This document shows positions 1-5,558 of a DNA stretch of 12,779 bases, piece after piece (position 1 is the stretch's first letter; every line of letters begins with the position of its first letter). The notes under the pieces were generated by a model. It had not been told where the DNA came from, ran no database searches, and saw only the letters and a list, made by a program, of their open reading frames with translations. Position numbers and translations under genes: made by a program. The stretch spans positions 11,283 to 24,061 of the forward strand of contig DGEY01000068.1 in NCBI GenBank assembly GCA_002391385.1. Direction: 5' to 3'. The DNA is from Firmicutes bacterium UBA3914 (GTDB lineage: Bacteria > Bacillota > Limnochordia > Darwinibacteriales > Darwinibacteriaceae).

Positions 1-1
1 G

Positions 2-121
2 CTGGAGGAAAAATTTGGGCTCTTGGAACGCATCCTCGCCGATCTTGAGGCCCGGGGCGAGCAGGCGGTGTGCATTGACCTGGGGGTGCCCAAGACGCCT
101 GTGGTGAGTACAGTACGCTGA
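2..121 (+). CDS. ftsQ: Cell-division protein FtsQ/DivIB, C-terminal end (partial)
   Basis: Only the last 39 codons are in the window, ending in TGA; the gene starts upstream. The tail reads as a helix with LLERILADLEARG, followed by VCIDLGVPKTPVV. This matches the end of FtsQ/DivIB proteins, where a leucine-rich helix precedes an 'IDLR-P-PVV' strand. FtsQ/DivIB is a bitopic membrane protein of the divisome that links early and late division proteins outside the membrane. Its place directly before ftsZ agrees with a division and cell wall cluster. No ftsA lies between it and ftsZ, which is unusual. The identification rests on a short stretch and on context, so it is good but not certain. Confidence 0.72.
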   Translation: MEEKFGLLERILADLEARGEQAVCIDLGVPKTPVVSTVR

Positions 122-154
122 AAATACGGATCTGATAGTTTTTTCCAAGGTGAT

Positions 155-182
155 AAAGGGAAAAGCGCCCTCCATGTGGAAA
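155..182 (+). promoter_or_regulatory. Candidate sigma-H-type promoter for ftsZ
   Basis: In the 105-base gap between ftsQ and ftsZ, AAAGGGAAA (155-163) fits the sigma-H -35 consensus RNAGGAWWW at 8 of 9 positions. GTGGAAA (176-182) fits the -10 consensus RNNGAAT at 6 of 7. The 12-base spacer is the usual length. The predicted start, near 189, leaves a leader of about 38 bases before the ftsZ ATG. In Bacillus subtilis a sigma-H promoter raises ftsAZ expression at the onset of sporulation, so the biology fits. One mismatch falls in the AGGA core. I saw no convincing sigma-A promoter in this gap. Confidence 0.35.
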
Positions 183-226
183 CTACCTTATGAAGTTGGA
201 ATTTGACGGTGAAGAAGGGGGATCCC

Positions 227-1279
227 ATGTTTGAGTTTGATCTCGATAACGTTCAGTTTGCGGACATAAAGGTTATCGGCTGCGGTGGTGGAGGCAGCAA
301 CGCCGTGAACCGCATGATTGCCGCGGACCTGAAAGGAATTCATTTTATCGCCCTGAACACCGATGCCCAGGCACTGCAGATGTCGGAGGCTCACCAGAAG
401 ATCCAGATCGGTGAGAAGCTCACAAAAGGCTTGGGAGCAGGCTCTGATCCCACCATCGGTCAACGCTCGGCAGAGGAGTCCCGGGAAGAGATTGCCAAGG
501 CCCTGCAAGGCTCGGACATGGTTTTTATCACCGCGGGCATGGGCGGCGGCACCGGTACAGGAGCTGCGCCCATTGTGGCGGAAATCGCCAAAGACCTCAA
601 TGCCCTGACGGTGGGGGTAGTGACCAAGCCCTTTTCCTTTGAGGGGCGCCGCCGCAAAGAGCAAGCGGAAAAAGGCATTGAGCAGCTGCGGGGCAAGGTG
701 GACACCTTGATCGTGATTCCCAACGACCGCCTGCTGCAGGTGGTGGATAAGAAAACCTCCATGTTGGAGGCTTTTCGGGTGGCCGATGAGGTCCTGCTCC
801 AGGGTGTGCAGGGGATTTCCGACCTGATCACTGTACCCGGCTTGATCAACTTGGACTTCGCCGACGTGCGGGCGATTATGACCGATGCCGGTTCCGCCCT
901 CATGGGCATCGGCCGGGCCTCAGGCGAAGATCGGGCCATTAAGGCTGCTCAGCAGGCCATTTCCAGTCCCCTCCTGGAGGCTTCCATTGACGGCGCCAAG
1001 GGAATCCTGCTCAGCATTGCCGGCAGTTCCGATCTGGGCCTCTTTGAGGTCAACGAGGCGGCGGAAGCTGTGGCGCAGGCGGCAGCCCCCGATGCCAACA
1101 TCATCTTTGGTGCGGTCATCGATGAAAGTCTGGGCGATACCATCCGGGTAACCGTGATCGCCACCGGCTTTGATGCCCCCAGCGCCAGGGATAATCTGCG
1201 CATCACCAAGGAATTGGATGTGCGGCCCTTTACCGATGCGCCCATCGATATTCCCGCCTTCTTGCGGAGGGGTAAGTAA
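227..1279 (+). CDS. ftsZ: Cell-division GTPase FtsZ
   Basis: FtsZ is the tubulin-like GTPase that polymerises at mid-cell into the Z-ring, and near a pole in sporulation. The 350-residue protein begins MFEFDLDNVQFADIKVIG, with the N-terminal glycine-rich nucleotide loop (CGGGGSNAVNRM), the signature GGGTGTG at residues 106-112, and the catalytic T7 loop NLDFADV near 208-214. The C-terminal peptide DIPAFLRR, which binds partners such as FtsA or SepF, sits at the very end. The linker before it (about 317-339) is only some two dozen residues, clearly shorter than in B. subtilis. I chose the ATG at 227 because AAGGGGG lies six bases upstream and homologues start there; an in-frame TTG at 203 would add eight residues with no good ribosome site. 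It is convergent with sigE. Confidence 0.98.
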   Translation: MFEFDLDNVQFADIKVIGCGGGGSNAVNRMIAADLKGIHFIALNTDAQALQMSEAHQKIQIGEKLTKGLGAGSDPTIGQRSAEESREEIAKALQGSDMVFITAGMGGGTGTGAAPIVAEIAKDLNALTVGVVTKPFSFEGRRRKEQAEKGIEQLRGKVDTLIVIPNDRLLQVVDKKTSMLEAFRVADEVLLQGVQGISDLITVPGLINLDFADVRAIMTDAGSALMGIGRASGEDRAIKAAQQAISSPLLEASIDGAKGILLSIAGSSDLGLFEVNEAAEAVAQAAAPDANIIFGAVIDESLGDTIRVTVIATGFDAPSARDNLRITKELDVRPFTDAPIDIPAFLRRGK

Positions 1280-1281
1280 AG

Positions 1282-1303
1282 GCCTCAGCGTGAAAGCTGA
1301 GGC
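1282..1303. terminator. Hairpin between convergent ftsZ and sigE
   Basis: GCCTCAGC (1282-1289) and GCTGAGGC (1296-1303) form a perfect 8-bp stem with a six-base loop. It begins three bases after the ftsZ stop and ends six bases before the sigE stop. Neither strand has a strong T-run next to the stem, so termination may be weak, but the position suggests a shared bidirectional terminator. Confidence 0.6.
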
Positions 1304-1308
1304 ACTGG

Positions 1309-2034
1309 TTATTCCATCTTCTTCATCTCACGTTTCAGCTTTTTGAGGATCTTCTTCTCCAGGCGCGAAATGTAGCTTTGGGAGATGCCCAGAAGATCCG
1401 CCACTTCCCTCTGGGTGCGCTCTTTCTCACAGTTCAGCCCGAATCTGAGTTCCATGATCTTTTTTTCCCGCCCTGTGAGCTGCTGCAAAGCGGCAGCGAG
1501 CAGGGCTTTGTCTACTTCTTTTTCAATGTGGCGCAAGACGTCGCTTTCACTGCCCACCACATCCGCTAGGACCAGCTCGTTGCCATCCCAATCCACGTTG
1601 AGGGGTTCATCAAAGGATACTTCCGCCTTTAACTTGCTGGTGCGCCGTAGGTACATCAGAATCTCGTTTTCGATGCAGCGGGAAGCGTAGGTGGCCAACT
1701 TGATGTTCTTGCTGGGGTCGAAGGTGTTCACTGCCTTGATCAAGCCTATGGTGCCGATGGACACCAGGTCTTCAATGTGGATACCGGTGTTCTCGAACTT
1801 GCGGGCGATGTACACCACCAAGCGCAGGTTGCGCTCAATGAGGGGTGTCCTCACCAACAGATCGCCGGCCTGCAGGCGCATGAGCAGTTCCTGTTCTTCC
1901 TCACTGGTCAGGGGTGGAGGCAGGACTTCATTGCTGCCAACGTAATGAACCTTCGGGCTTAGCCCAAGCCGGTGCAGAACCAGGATGAAGCGCAGGCGGG
2001 CCTTAAGAGGGAATGTCTGAAGAAGTGGTAGCAT
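1309..2034 (-). CDS. sigE: Pro-sigma-E, mother-cell sporulation sigma factor
   Basis: This sigma factor directs RNA polymerase to early mother-cell sporulation genes after proteolytic activation. The 241-residue protein matches sigma-E closely: IERNLRLVVYIARKFENTG and GTIGLIKAVNTF in region 2, YASRCIENEILMYLRR in the -10-recognition part, and a region 4 helix-turn-helix with LGISQSYISRLEKKI. The N-terminal hydrophobic/basic stretch (MLPLLQTFPLKARLRFILVL) is the inhibitory pro-sequence. By alignment from memory, cleavage would fall near HY at residues 30-31, just before VGSNEVLPPPL. The start is set by AAGGAGG eight bases upstream; the frame is open further but lies inside spoIIGA. The overlap with the end of spoIIGA suggests translational coupling of protease and substrate. 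The pair runs opposite to ftsZ and sigG. Confidence 0.97.
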   Translation of the reverse strand: MLPLLQTFPLKARLRFILVLHRLGLSPKVHYVGSNEVLPPPLTSEEEQELLMRLQAGDLLVRTPLIERNLRLVVYIARKFENTGIHIEDLVSIGTIGLIKAVNTFDPSKNIKLATYASRCIENEILMYLRRTSKLKAEVSFDEPLNVDWDGNELVLADVVGSESDVLRHIEKEVDKALLAAALQQLTGREKKIMELRFGLNCEKERTQREVADLLGISQSYISRLEKKILKKLKREMKKME

Positions 2035-2962
2035 AAGCCTCGCCTCCTTCCACCTGCAGGGAGTCTTCCAGGAGGTGCGGGGGGACCAGCGCGCTGTACT
2101 CGCCGTGGGGGTCGAGATTATACGGGTGGAGGGCAACTGTGGGCTGGAAATCCCCCAAGAGGCTGCGGGCCCCGATCTTCACTTCATCGGGCCGGAAGCC
2201 CAGCATCATGCCGTTAGTCCGGCCGATGGAGTTAAAGGGAATGAGCCTCAGGCGGGTACGCCAGGTCTGCAGCTCGGTCAGCTGCTCCAAAGCGGCAGGA
2301 TCGCCCGCTTCTAAGGAGAGGGTAATGGCGAACACATCGGGGGGCAGCATGTTCTTCAGCGCTTGAGCATCCACGATAATTACCGACTGCCGGTTGAGCG
2401 GGTCTTTGAGATGGTTGCCCGTATCAACCAGGGCAGTCATTTTGATTTTCTGCCCGTCACAGGAGATCTCCACTGGGACTCGGTACACAGCCCGCACCAC
2501 CCGTTCGTGGACGATCCCCCAGCCCAGTTCGGCGATGAGCAGGATGGCCAGGATGGAAACCAAGGTGCCCAGGGTGAAGGCTGGAGCATCGCCGGTTCCA
2601 AAGAGATAGGCACTGGCCAGCCCCATGCCGGCAGCTACAAAGCCGATGGTGTAGAAATAGCCCGCGGCCGTGAGCAGCTTTCTCCAGGAAATGGGATAGA
2701 AGGCGGCAAAGAGCATGGCTGCGGATACCAAAACCACAACGGGGAAGAATCTCCATAAGCCGTAGAGGGGAATCAGGCCGACGCTGGCTGCCAGGTAGAG
2801 TAGGTAGTGTACCGTTCCGATGAGGGAACCCAAAACCAGGCGGAAGGCGGTGGTCTGTGTATGTGTGATGGTTGCTGTGGCCCACAAGAGGAGGTATTCA
2901 AAAACGAAATTGCAGCTCAGCCGCAAGAGCCAAACATCAACGTACAACGTGTACTCAAGCAT
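2003..2962 (-). CDS. spoIIGA: SpoIIGA, membrane aspartic protease that activates pro-sigma-E
   Basis: SpoIIGA sits in the mother-cell membrane at the sporulation septum and cleaves pro-sigma-E when SpoIIR signals from the forespore. The 319-residue protein has about five hydrophobic segments (roughly residues 5-30, 42-62, 63-88, 95-122, 128-150). A cytoplasmic domain follows with ALVDTGNHLKDPL; D180 in DTGN would be the catalytic aspartate. The RLIPFNSIG and PDEV segments also match the family. I chose the ATG at 2962 because MLEYTLYVDVWLL fits the family's start and GGGGGAG lies six bases upstream; the frame stays open far upstream, but only as an antisense shadow of sigG. The tail after about residue 300 (EDSLQVEGGEAYATTSSDIPS in part) is weakly conserved and encoded where the gene overlaps sigE. 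Confidence 0.95.
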   Translation of the reverse strand: MLEYTLYVDVWLLRLSCNFVFEYLLLWATATITHTQTTAFRLVLGSLIGTVHYLLYLAASVGLIPLYGLWRFFPVVVLVSAAMLFAAFYPISWRKLLTAAGYFYTIGFVAAGMGLASAYLFGTGDAPAFTLGTLVSILAILLIAELGWGIVHERVVRAVYRVPVEISCDGQKIKMTALVDTGNHLKDPLNRQSVIIVDAQALKNMLPPDVFAITLSLEAGDPAALEQLTELQTWRTRLRLIPFNSIGRTNGMMLGFRPDEVKIGARSLLGDFQPTVALHPYNLDPHGEYSALVPPHLLEDSLQVEGGEAYATTSSDIPS

Positions 2963-3166
2963 AGAATGCTCCCCCTTAAAAAGGGTGTTTGCCAGAATAT
3001 TAGCGCTAAAAGCATAAAAGTCCTTCCTTAAACGTACAACTGGGCGGGAATTATCTTCCACCCCAACCACGCCTTCCATATAGAGGTTGCCCAGCAAAAA
3101 GGAATAGATCTGCCCAGAGGTGGCAATACTGAACTTTGTAATCGGCATGTGCAGGAGGGAGAGGAC
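2963..3166. promoter_or_regulatory. Divergent control region between spoIIGA and sigG
   Basis: This 204-base gap must hold promoters in both directions. For spoIIGA (minus strand) I see TTGTAC (3039-3034), a 17-base spacer and TATGCT (3016-3011). This is a weak sigma-A-like pair, with a predicted start near 3004 and a leader of about 40 bases. A perfect 10-bp palindrome, TTAGCGCTAA (3000-3009), falls on that predicted start. A small hairpin (CCCTT/AAGGG, 2973-2985) includes part of the spoIIGA ribosome site. For sigG, CATATAGA at 3077-3084 resembles a sporulation -10 element, but I found no matching -35. No perfect Spo0A box (TGNCGAA) is present; TGCCGAT on the minus strand (3147-3141) is one base off. 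Confidence 0.4.
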
Positions 3167-3943
3167 ATGAACAAGGTGGAGATCTGCGGTGTGAACACCG
3201 CTAAGCTGCCAGTCTTGCCCAATGCCAAGATGCGGGAACTCCTGGCCAAAATCAAGGAAGGGGATCAAAAGGCCAGGGAAGAGATGGTTCAGGGCAACCT
3301 CCGCTTGGTGCTGAGCGTGATCCAAAGGTTCAACAACCGGGGCGAATATGTGGATGATCTGTTCCAGGTGGGCTGCATCGGCCTCATGAAGGCCATTGAC
3401 AACTTCGACCTCAACCAAAACGTTAAGTTCTCCACCTACGCAGTGCCCATGATCATAGGCGAAATCCGGCGTTATCTGAGGGATAACAATCCCATCAGGG
3501 TGAGCCGTTCCCTTAGGGATATCGCCTACAAAGCCCTGCAGACCAGGGATGCTTTAGCCAACCGCTATTCGCAGGAGCCTTCCATTGGGCAGATCGCCGA
3601 AGAACTGCAGATTCCCAGGGAGGAAATCGTCTTTGCCCTGGATGCCATTCAAGAGCCCATCTCCCTTTTTGAGCCCATCTATAACGATGGAGGCGACCCC
3701 ATCTTTGTGCTGGACCAGATCAGCGACGAAAAGAACACCGAGCGGCGCCTCATCGAAGGGGTGAGCATCAAGGAGGGCATGGAAAACTTAGGCGAGCGGG
3801 AACGCTTGATTCTCACCATGCGCTTTTACGAAGGCCGGACCCAGATGGAAGTAGCTGAAGAAATCGGGATTTCCCAGGCGCAGGTTTCCAGGTTGGAAAA
3901 GGCCGCCCTGCGGCATCTGCGCAAGTATATGGCTACATCTTAG
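3167..3943 (+). CDS. sigG: Sigma-G, late forespore sigma factor
   Basis: Sigma-G drives late gene expression in the forespore (spore DNA-binding proteins, germination receptors and others) after engulfment. The 258-residue protein starts MNKVEICGVNTAKLPVLPN, the sigma-G hallmark N-terminus. It carries GNLRLVLSVIQRFNNRGEYV and LFQVGCIGLMKAIDNFDL in region 2, VPMIIGEIRRYLRDNNPIRV through region 2.4/3, and region 4 with EEIGISQAQVSRLEKAALRH. The ATG at 3167 is chosen because AGGAGGG lies seven bases upstream and the family begins there; an ATG at 3146 is out of frame, and an in-frame GTG at 3149 would overlap the ribosome site. sigG is divergent from spoIIGA here, whereas in B. subtilis it follows sigE on the same strand, so read-through from spoIIGA-sigE cannot reach it. 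spoIIR follows after 16 bases. Confidence 0.98.
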   Translation: MNKVEICGVNTAKLPVLPNAKMRELLAKIKEGDQKAREEMVQGNLRLVLSVIQRFNNRGEYVDDLFQVGCIGLMKAIDNFDLNQNVKFSTYAVPMIIGEIRRYLRDNNPIRVSRSLRDIAYKALQTRDALANRYSQEPSIGQIAEELQIPREEIVFALDAIQEPISLFEPIYNDGGDPIFVLDQISDEKNTERRLIEGVSIKEGMENLGERERLILTMRFYEGRTQMEVAEEIGISQAQVSRLEKAALRHLRKYMATS

Positions 3944-3959
3944 AGGAGGGAAGCTTCCA

Positions 3960-4631
3960 ATGTCGCAGGAGTGTAAAGCGCGCCTTTTGGTCTGCTGCGC
4001 GCTGCTGTGTGTAGGAACCGCTGTCTTCGGTCTGTTCTCTGCCTTACAGCGCGGTCTTCATAGCGATAAAGCCTTTGCTCAGGACTTGATTCGCCTTCAT
4101 GTCGTGGCCCACAGCAATCTGCCCCAGGATCAAGAGCTGAAACTGAAGGTGCGGGATGCTGTGTTATTGGAAACCAAGCGTATTCTAGGTGAGGTTGCAG
4201 AACGGGACCAAGCTTACACATTGCTGGTACATAATCTCCAAACGCTGGAGCGCTCTGCCCAGGAGGCGGTTTGGGCCAGCGGGTACGACTATCCAGTCGC
4301 GATTAAGCTGGGCAGTTATCTCTTCCCGGAGCGGGATTACGGAGAACTGCTGCTGCCCCAGGGCAGGTATGATGCCCTGCGGGTGGAAATCGGAGCAGCC
4401 CAGGGCGACAACTGGTGGTGCATCCTCTTCCCCCCGCTCTGCCTGGCGGAACTGGAGGGGACCAGCCCCAACTTGGTGAAGGTGGACCACAAGGAAGGCC
4501 CTGGGGAGGGAGGACGCAGCTTCGTGCTCCGCTCCAGGTTGTGGGACCAGGTGGTGCAGACCCGCTATGCCCGCTTGTTCCAGAGCTGGTGGCAGGCATC
4601 GGCGGCAGGTCTTTCCGCCCTGGCCCGCTAA
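3960..4631 (+). CDS. spoIIR: SpoIIR, forespore signal that activates SpoIIGA
   Basis: SpoIIR is made in the forespore under sigma-F and exported to the space between the septal membranes, where it triggers SpoIIGA. The 223-residue protein has an N-terminal hydrophobic segment (about residues 8-29) that could be a signal peptide or anchor. The family motifs follow: IRLHVVAHSNLPQDQELKLK (44-63), KVRDAVL, a central FPERDYGELLLPQGRYDALRV, and NWWCILFPPLC (151-161). Length is normal. GAGGAGGG nine bases upstream of the ATG fixes the start. The 16-base gap to sigG implies co-transcription, and a strong terminator follows. Sitting beside sigG suggests that the pair shares a forespore (sigma-F-type) promoter. 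Confidence 0.96.
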   Translation: MSQECKARLLVCCALLCVGTAVFGLFSALQRGLHSDKAFAQDLIRLHVVAHSNLPQDQELKLKVRDAVLLETKRILGEVAERDQAYTLLVHNLQTLERSAQEAVWASGYDYPVAIKLGSYLFPERDYGELLLPQGRYDALRVEIGAAQGDNWWCILFPPLCLAELEGTSPNLVKVDHKEGPGEGGRSFVLRSRLWDQVVQTRYARLFQSWWQASAAGLSALAR

Positions 4632-4659
4632 GCCGATTGGGAAAGCTCAACGTACAGTC

Positions 4660-4688
4660 AGAAACGGCCCCGCTGCCGTTTCTTTTTT
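4660..4688 (+). terminator. Intrinsic terminator after spoIIR
   Basis: AGAAACGGC (4660-4668) pairs perfectly with GCCGTTTCT (4675-4683) across a six-base loop. The T-run continues to 4688. This is a textbook rho-independent terminator, starting 28 bases after the spoIIR stop, and it closes the sigG-spoIIR unit. Confidence 0.93.
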
Positions 4689-4725
4689 GCCCTCCAGGCA
4701 TATACTTAGGTAGCAAAAGGGGGGC
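4689..4725 (+). promoter_or_regulatory. Hairpin over the ylmC ribosome site, with a -10-like element in its loop
   Basis: GCCCTCC (4689-4695) can pair with GGGGGGC (4719-4725), with one T-G wobble. This would hide the ylmC Shine-Dalgarno run in the 3' arm. The loop contains CATATACT (4699-4706), which fits the sigma-E -10 consensus CATACAMT at 7 of 8 positions and lies 24 bases before the ATG. No good -35 element is visible upstream; that place is taken by the preceding terminator. The layout resembles the leader of spoIIP in this window. Confidence 0.4.
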
Positions 4726-4730
4726 GGATC

Positions 4731-4985
4731 ATGAAGGTGATCACCACTTCCGACCTGCGCAGGCTGGACGTGATCAACGTGGACGAAGGCCGCTATCTAG
4801 GGAACGTCTGCGATGTGGACCTGGACCCGGAGACGGGGCGCATCAAGGCGCTAATTGTGGATGAGGCCAGGCCCTTTGGCTTTTTCTTTTTGGCCCGGCG
4901 CACGGATCAGGAGATCCCCTGGCGAGATATCGTCCTGGTGGGCGTGGATGTGGTGTTGGTGAAAAACAGAACATGGAAAAGGTGA
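4731..4985 (+). CDS. ylmC: YlmC/YmxH-family PRC-barrel sporulation protein
   Basis: This 84-residue protein belongs to the small PRC-barrel family of YlmC and YmxH, conserved in endospore formers; its biochemical role is not established. The barrel motifs are visible: a first strand region with DVINVDEGRYLGNVCDVDLD, then TGRIKALIV, and a closing EIPWRDIVLVGVDVVLV. I prefer the name ylmC because the gene follows the sigG block, as in B. subtilis; ymxH is the alternative. The ATG is preceded by a G-rich ribosome site. The insert EARPFGFFFLARRTD is more hydrophobic than I would expect but fits the variable loop. It lies after a strong terminator, so it needs its own promoter or read-through. nrdR follows after 56 bases. 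Confidence 0.9.
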   Translation: MKVITTSDLRRLDVINVDEGRYLGNVCDVDLDPETGRIKALIVDEARPFGFFFLARRTDQEIPWRDIVLVGVDVVLVKNRTWKR

Positions 4986-5010
4986 GCCATTTACTGTATA
5001 ATAAAGTAAA
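4974..5010 (+). promoter_or_regulatory. nrdR promoter overlapped by a 21-bp imperfect palindrome
   Basis: A perfect TATAAT (4997-5002) is preceded at 17 bases by TGGAAA (4974-4979), which matches TTGACA at 4 of 6 positions. The box lies inside an inverted repeat spanning 4990-5010: the outer arms are TTTACT and AGTAAA, and nine of ten base pairs around the central A5000 are symmetric. Such a palindrome across the -10 suggests a repressor operator. It does not match the NrdR box as I remember it in length or core, so the regulator is unknown. Confidence 0.6.
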
Positions 5011-5041
5011 CATTGGTCGCACAATACTGGAGGGGACGTAG

Positions 5042-5497
5042 ATGCGCTGCCCGTTTTGCCTGCACCCGGATAGCAAGGTTTTGGACTCGCGGCAGACAGA
5101 AGAGGGAGGTTCCATCCGGCGCCGCAGGGAATGCACCGCCTGTCACAGGCGTTTTACTACATACGAACGCGTCGATGAAATGCCCTTTCTCGTGGTAAAA
5201 AAGGATGGCCGGCGGGAGCCCTTCTCCCGCGCCAAGATTCTCAACGGCATACTCCGTGCCTGCGAGAAACGGCCCATCTCCTCGGAGACCATCGAGAAGG
5301 CAGTGGATGAGGTGGAAAGGGAGGTGCGGTCCAGGTTGGACCGGGAGGTCACTTCCACCTATATTGGCGAATTGGTCATGGACAAGCTGCGGGAGATCGA
5401 TGATGTTGCCTATGTGCGTTTTGCCTCCGTGTACCGCCAGTTCAAGGATGTGGACAGCTTCATCGCGGAAGTGCAGCAGCTGCGGAAAGAGAGATAA
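5042..5497 (+). CDS. nrdR: Transcriptional repressor NrdR of ribonucleotide reductase genes
   Basis: NrdR senses ATP/dATP and represses ribonucleotide reductase genes in the cytoplasm. The 151-residue protein is full length. It has an N-terminal zinc ribbon with C3-P-F-C6 and C31-T-A-C34, the characteristic RRRRECTACHRRFTTYERV, and then an ATP-cone domain (about residues 49-139) with VVKKDGRREPFSRAKILNGI and the closing VAYVRFASVYRQFKDVDSF. GGAGGGG eleven bases upstream marks the ATG. No nrd target gene is in the window. The gene has a perfect TATAAT upstream, inside a palindrome. Finding nrdR beside ylmC and the sigG block is, to my knowledge, a common arrangement in Clostridia. Confidence 0.98.
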   Translation: MRCPFCLHPDSKVLDSRQTEEGGSIRRRRECTACHRRFTTYERVDEMPFLVVKKDGRREPFSRAKILNGILRACEKRPISSETIEKAVDEVEREVRSRLDREVTSTYIGELVMDKLREIDDVAYVRFASVYRQFKDVDSFIAEVQQLRKER

Positions 5498-5558
5498 TTA
5501 GCTGGGCAAGTAGGGTTTAACGCCCCCGCGTAGAACTTGGAAGGGAAGGGGTGAAGAC

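Noticed and set aside
3088..3117. TGCCCAG occurs twice, 23 bases apart, upstream of sigG
   Set aside because: Seven-base direct repeats arise easily by chance. They are not symmetric, and no third good copy is present.
3010..3166. A stem-loop on the sigG ribosome site like the one reported for B. subtilis spoIIIG
   Set aside because: I looked for a sequence complementary to AGGAGGG just upstream and found only distant, imperfect C-rich stretches.
2963..3418. N-terminal extension of the spoIIGA frame far into sigG
   Set aside because: The extra 152 residues are antisense to conserved sigG, have no ribosome site of their own, and are unlike any SpoIIGA start. The ATG at 2962 fits the family.
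4415..4864. Plus-strand frame of 149 codons across the spoIIR end and the ylmC start
   Set aside because: It is Pro/Gly/Arg-rich, crosses a strong terminator, and shifts the frame of two well-identified genes.
4990..5010. The palindrome before nrdR as an NrdR box
   Set aside because: Its length and core differ from the NrdR box as I remember it, and there is no second box at the usual spacing. I keep it as an unassigned operator.
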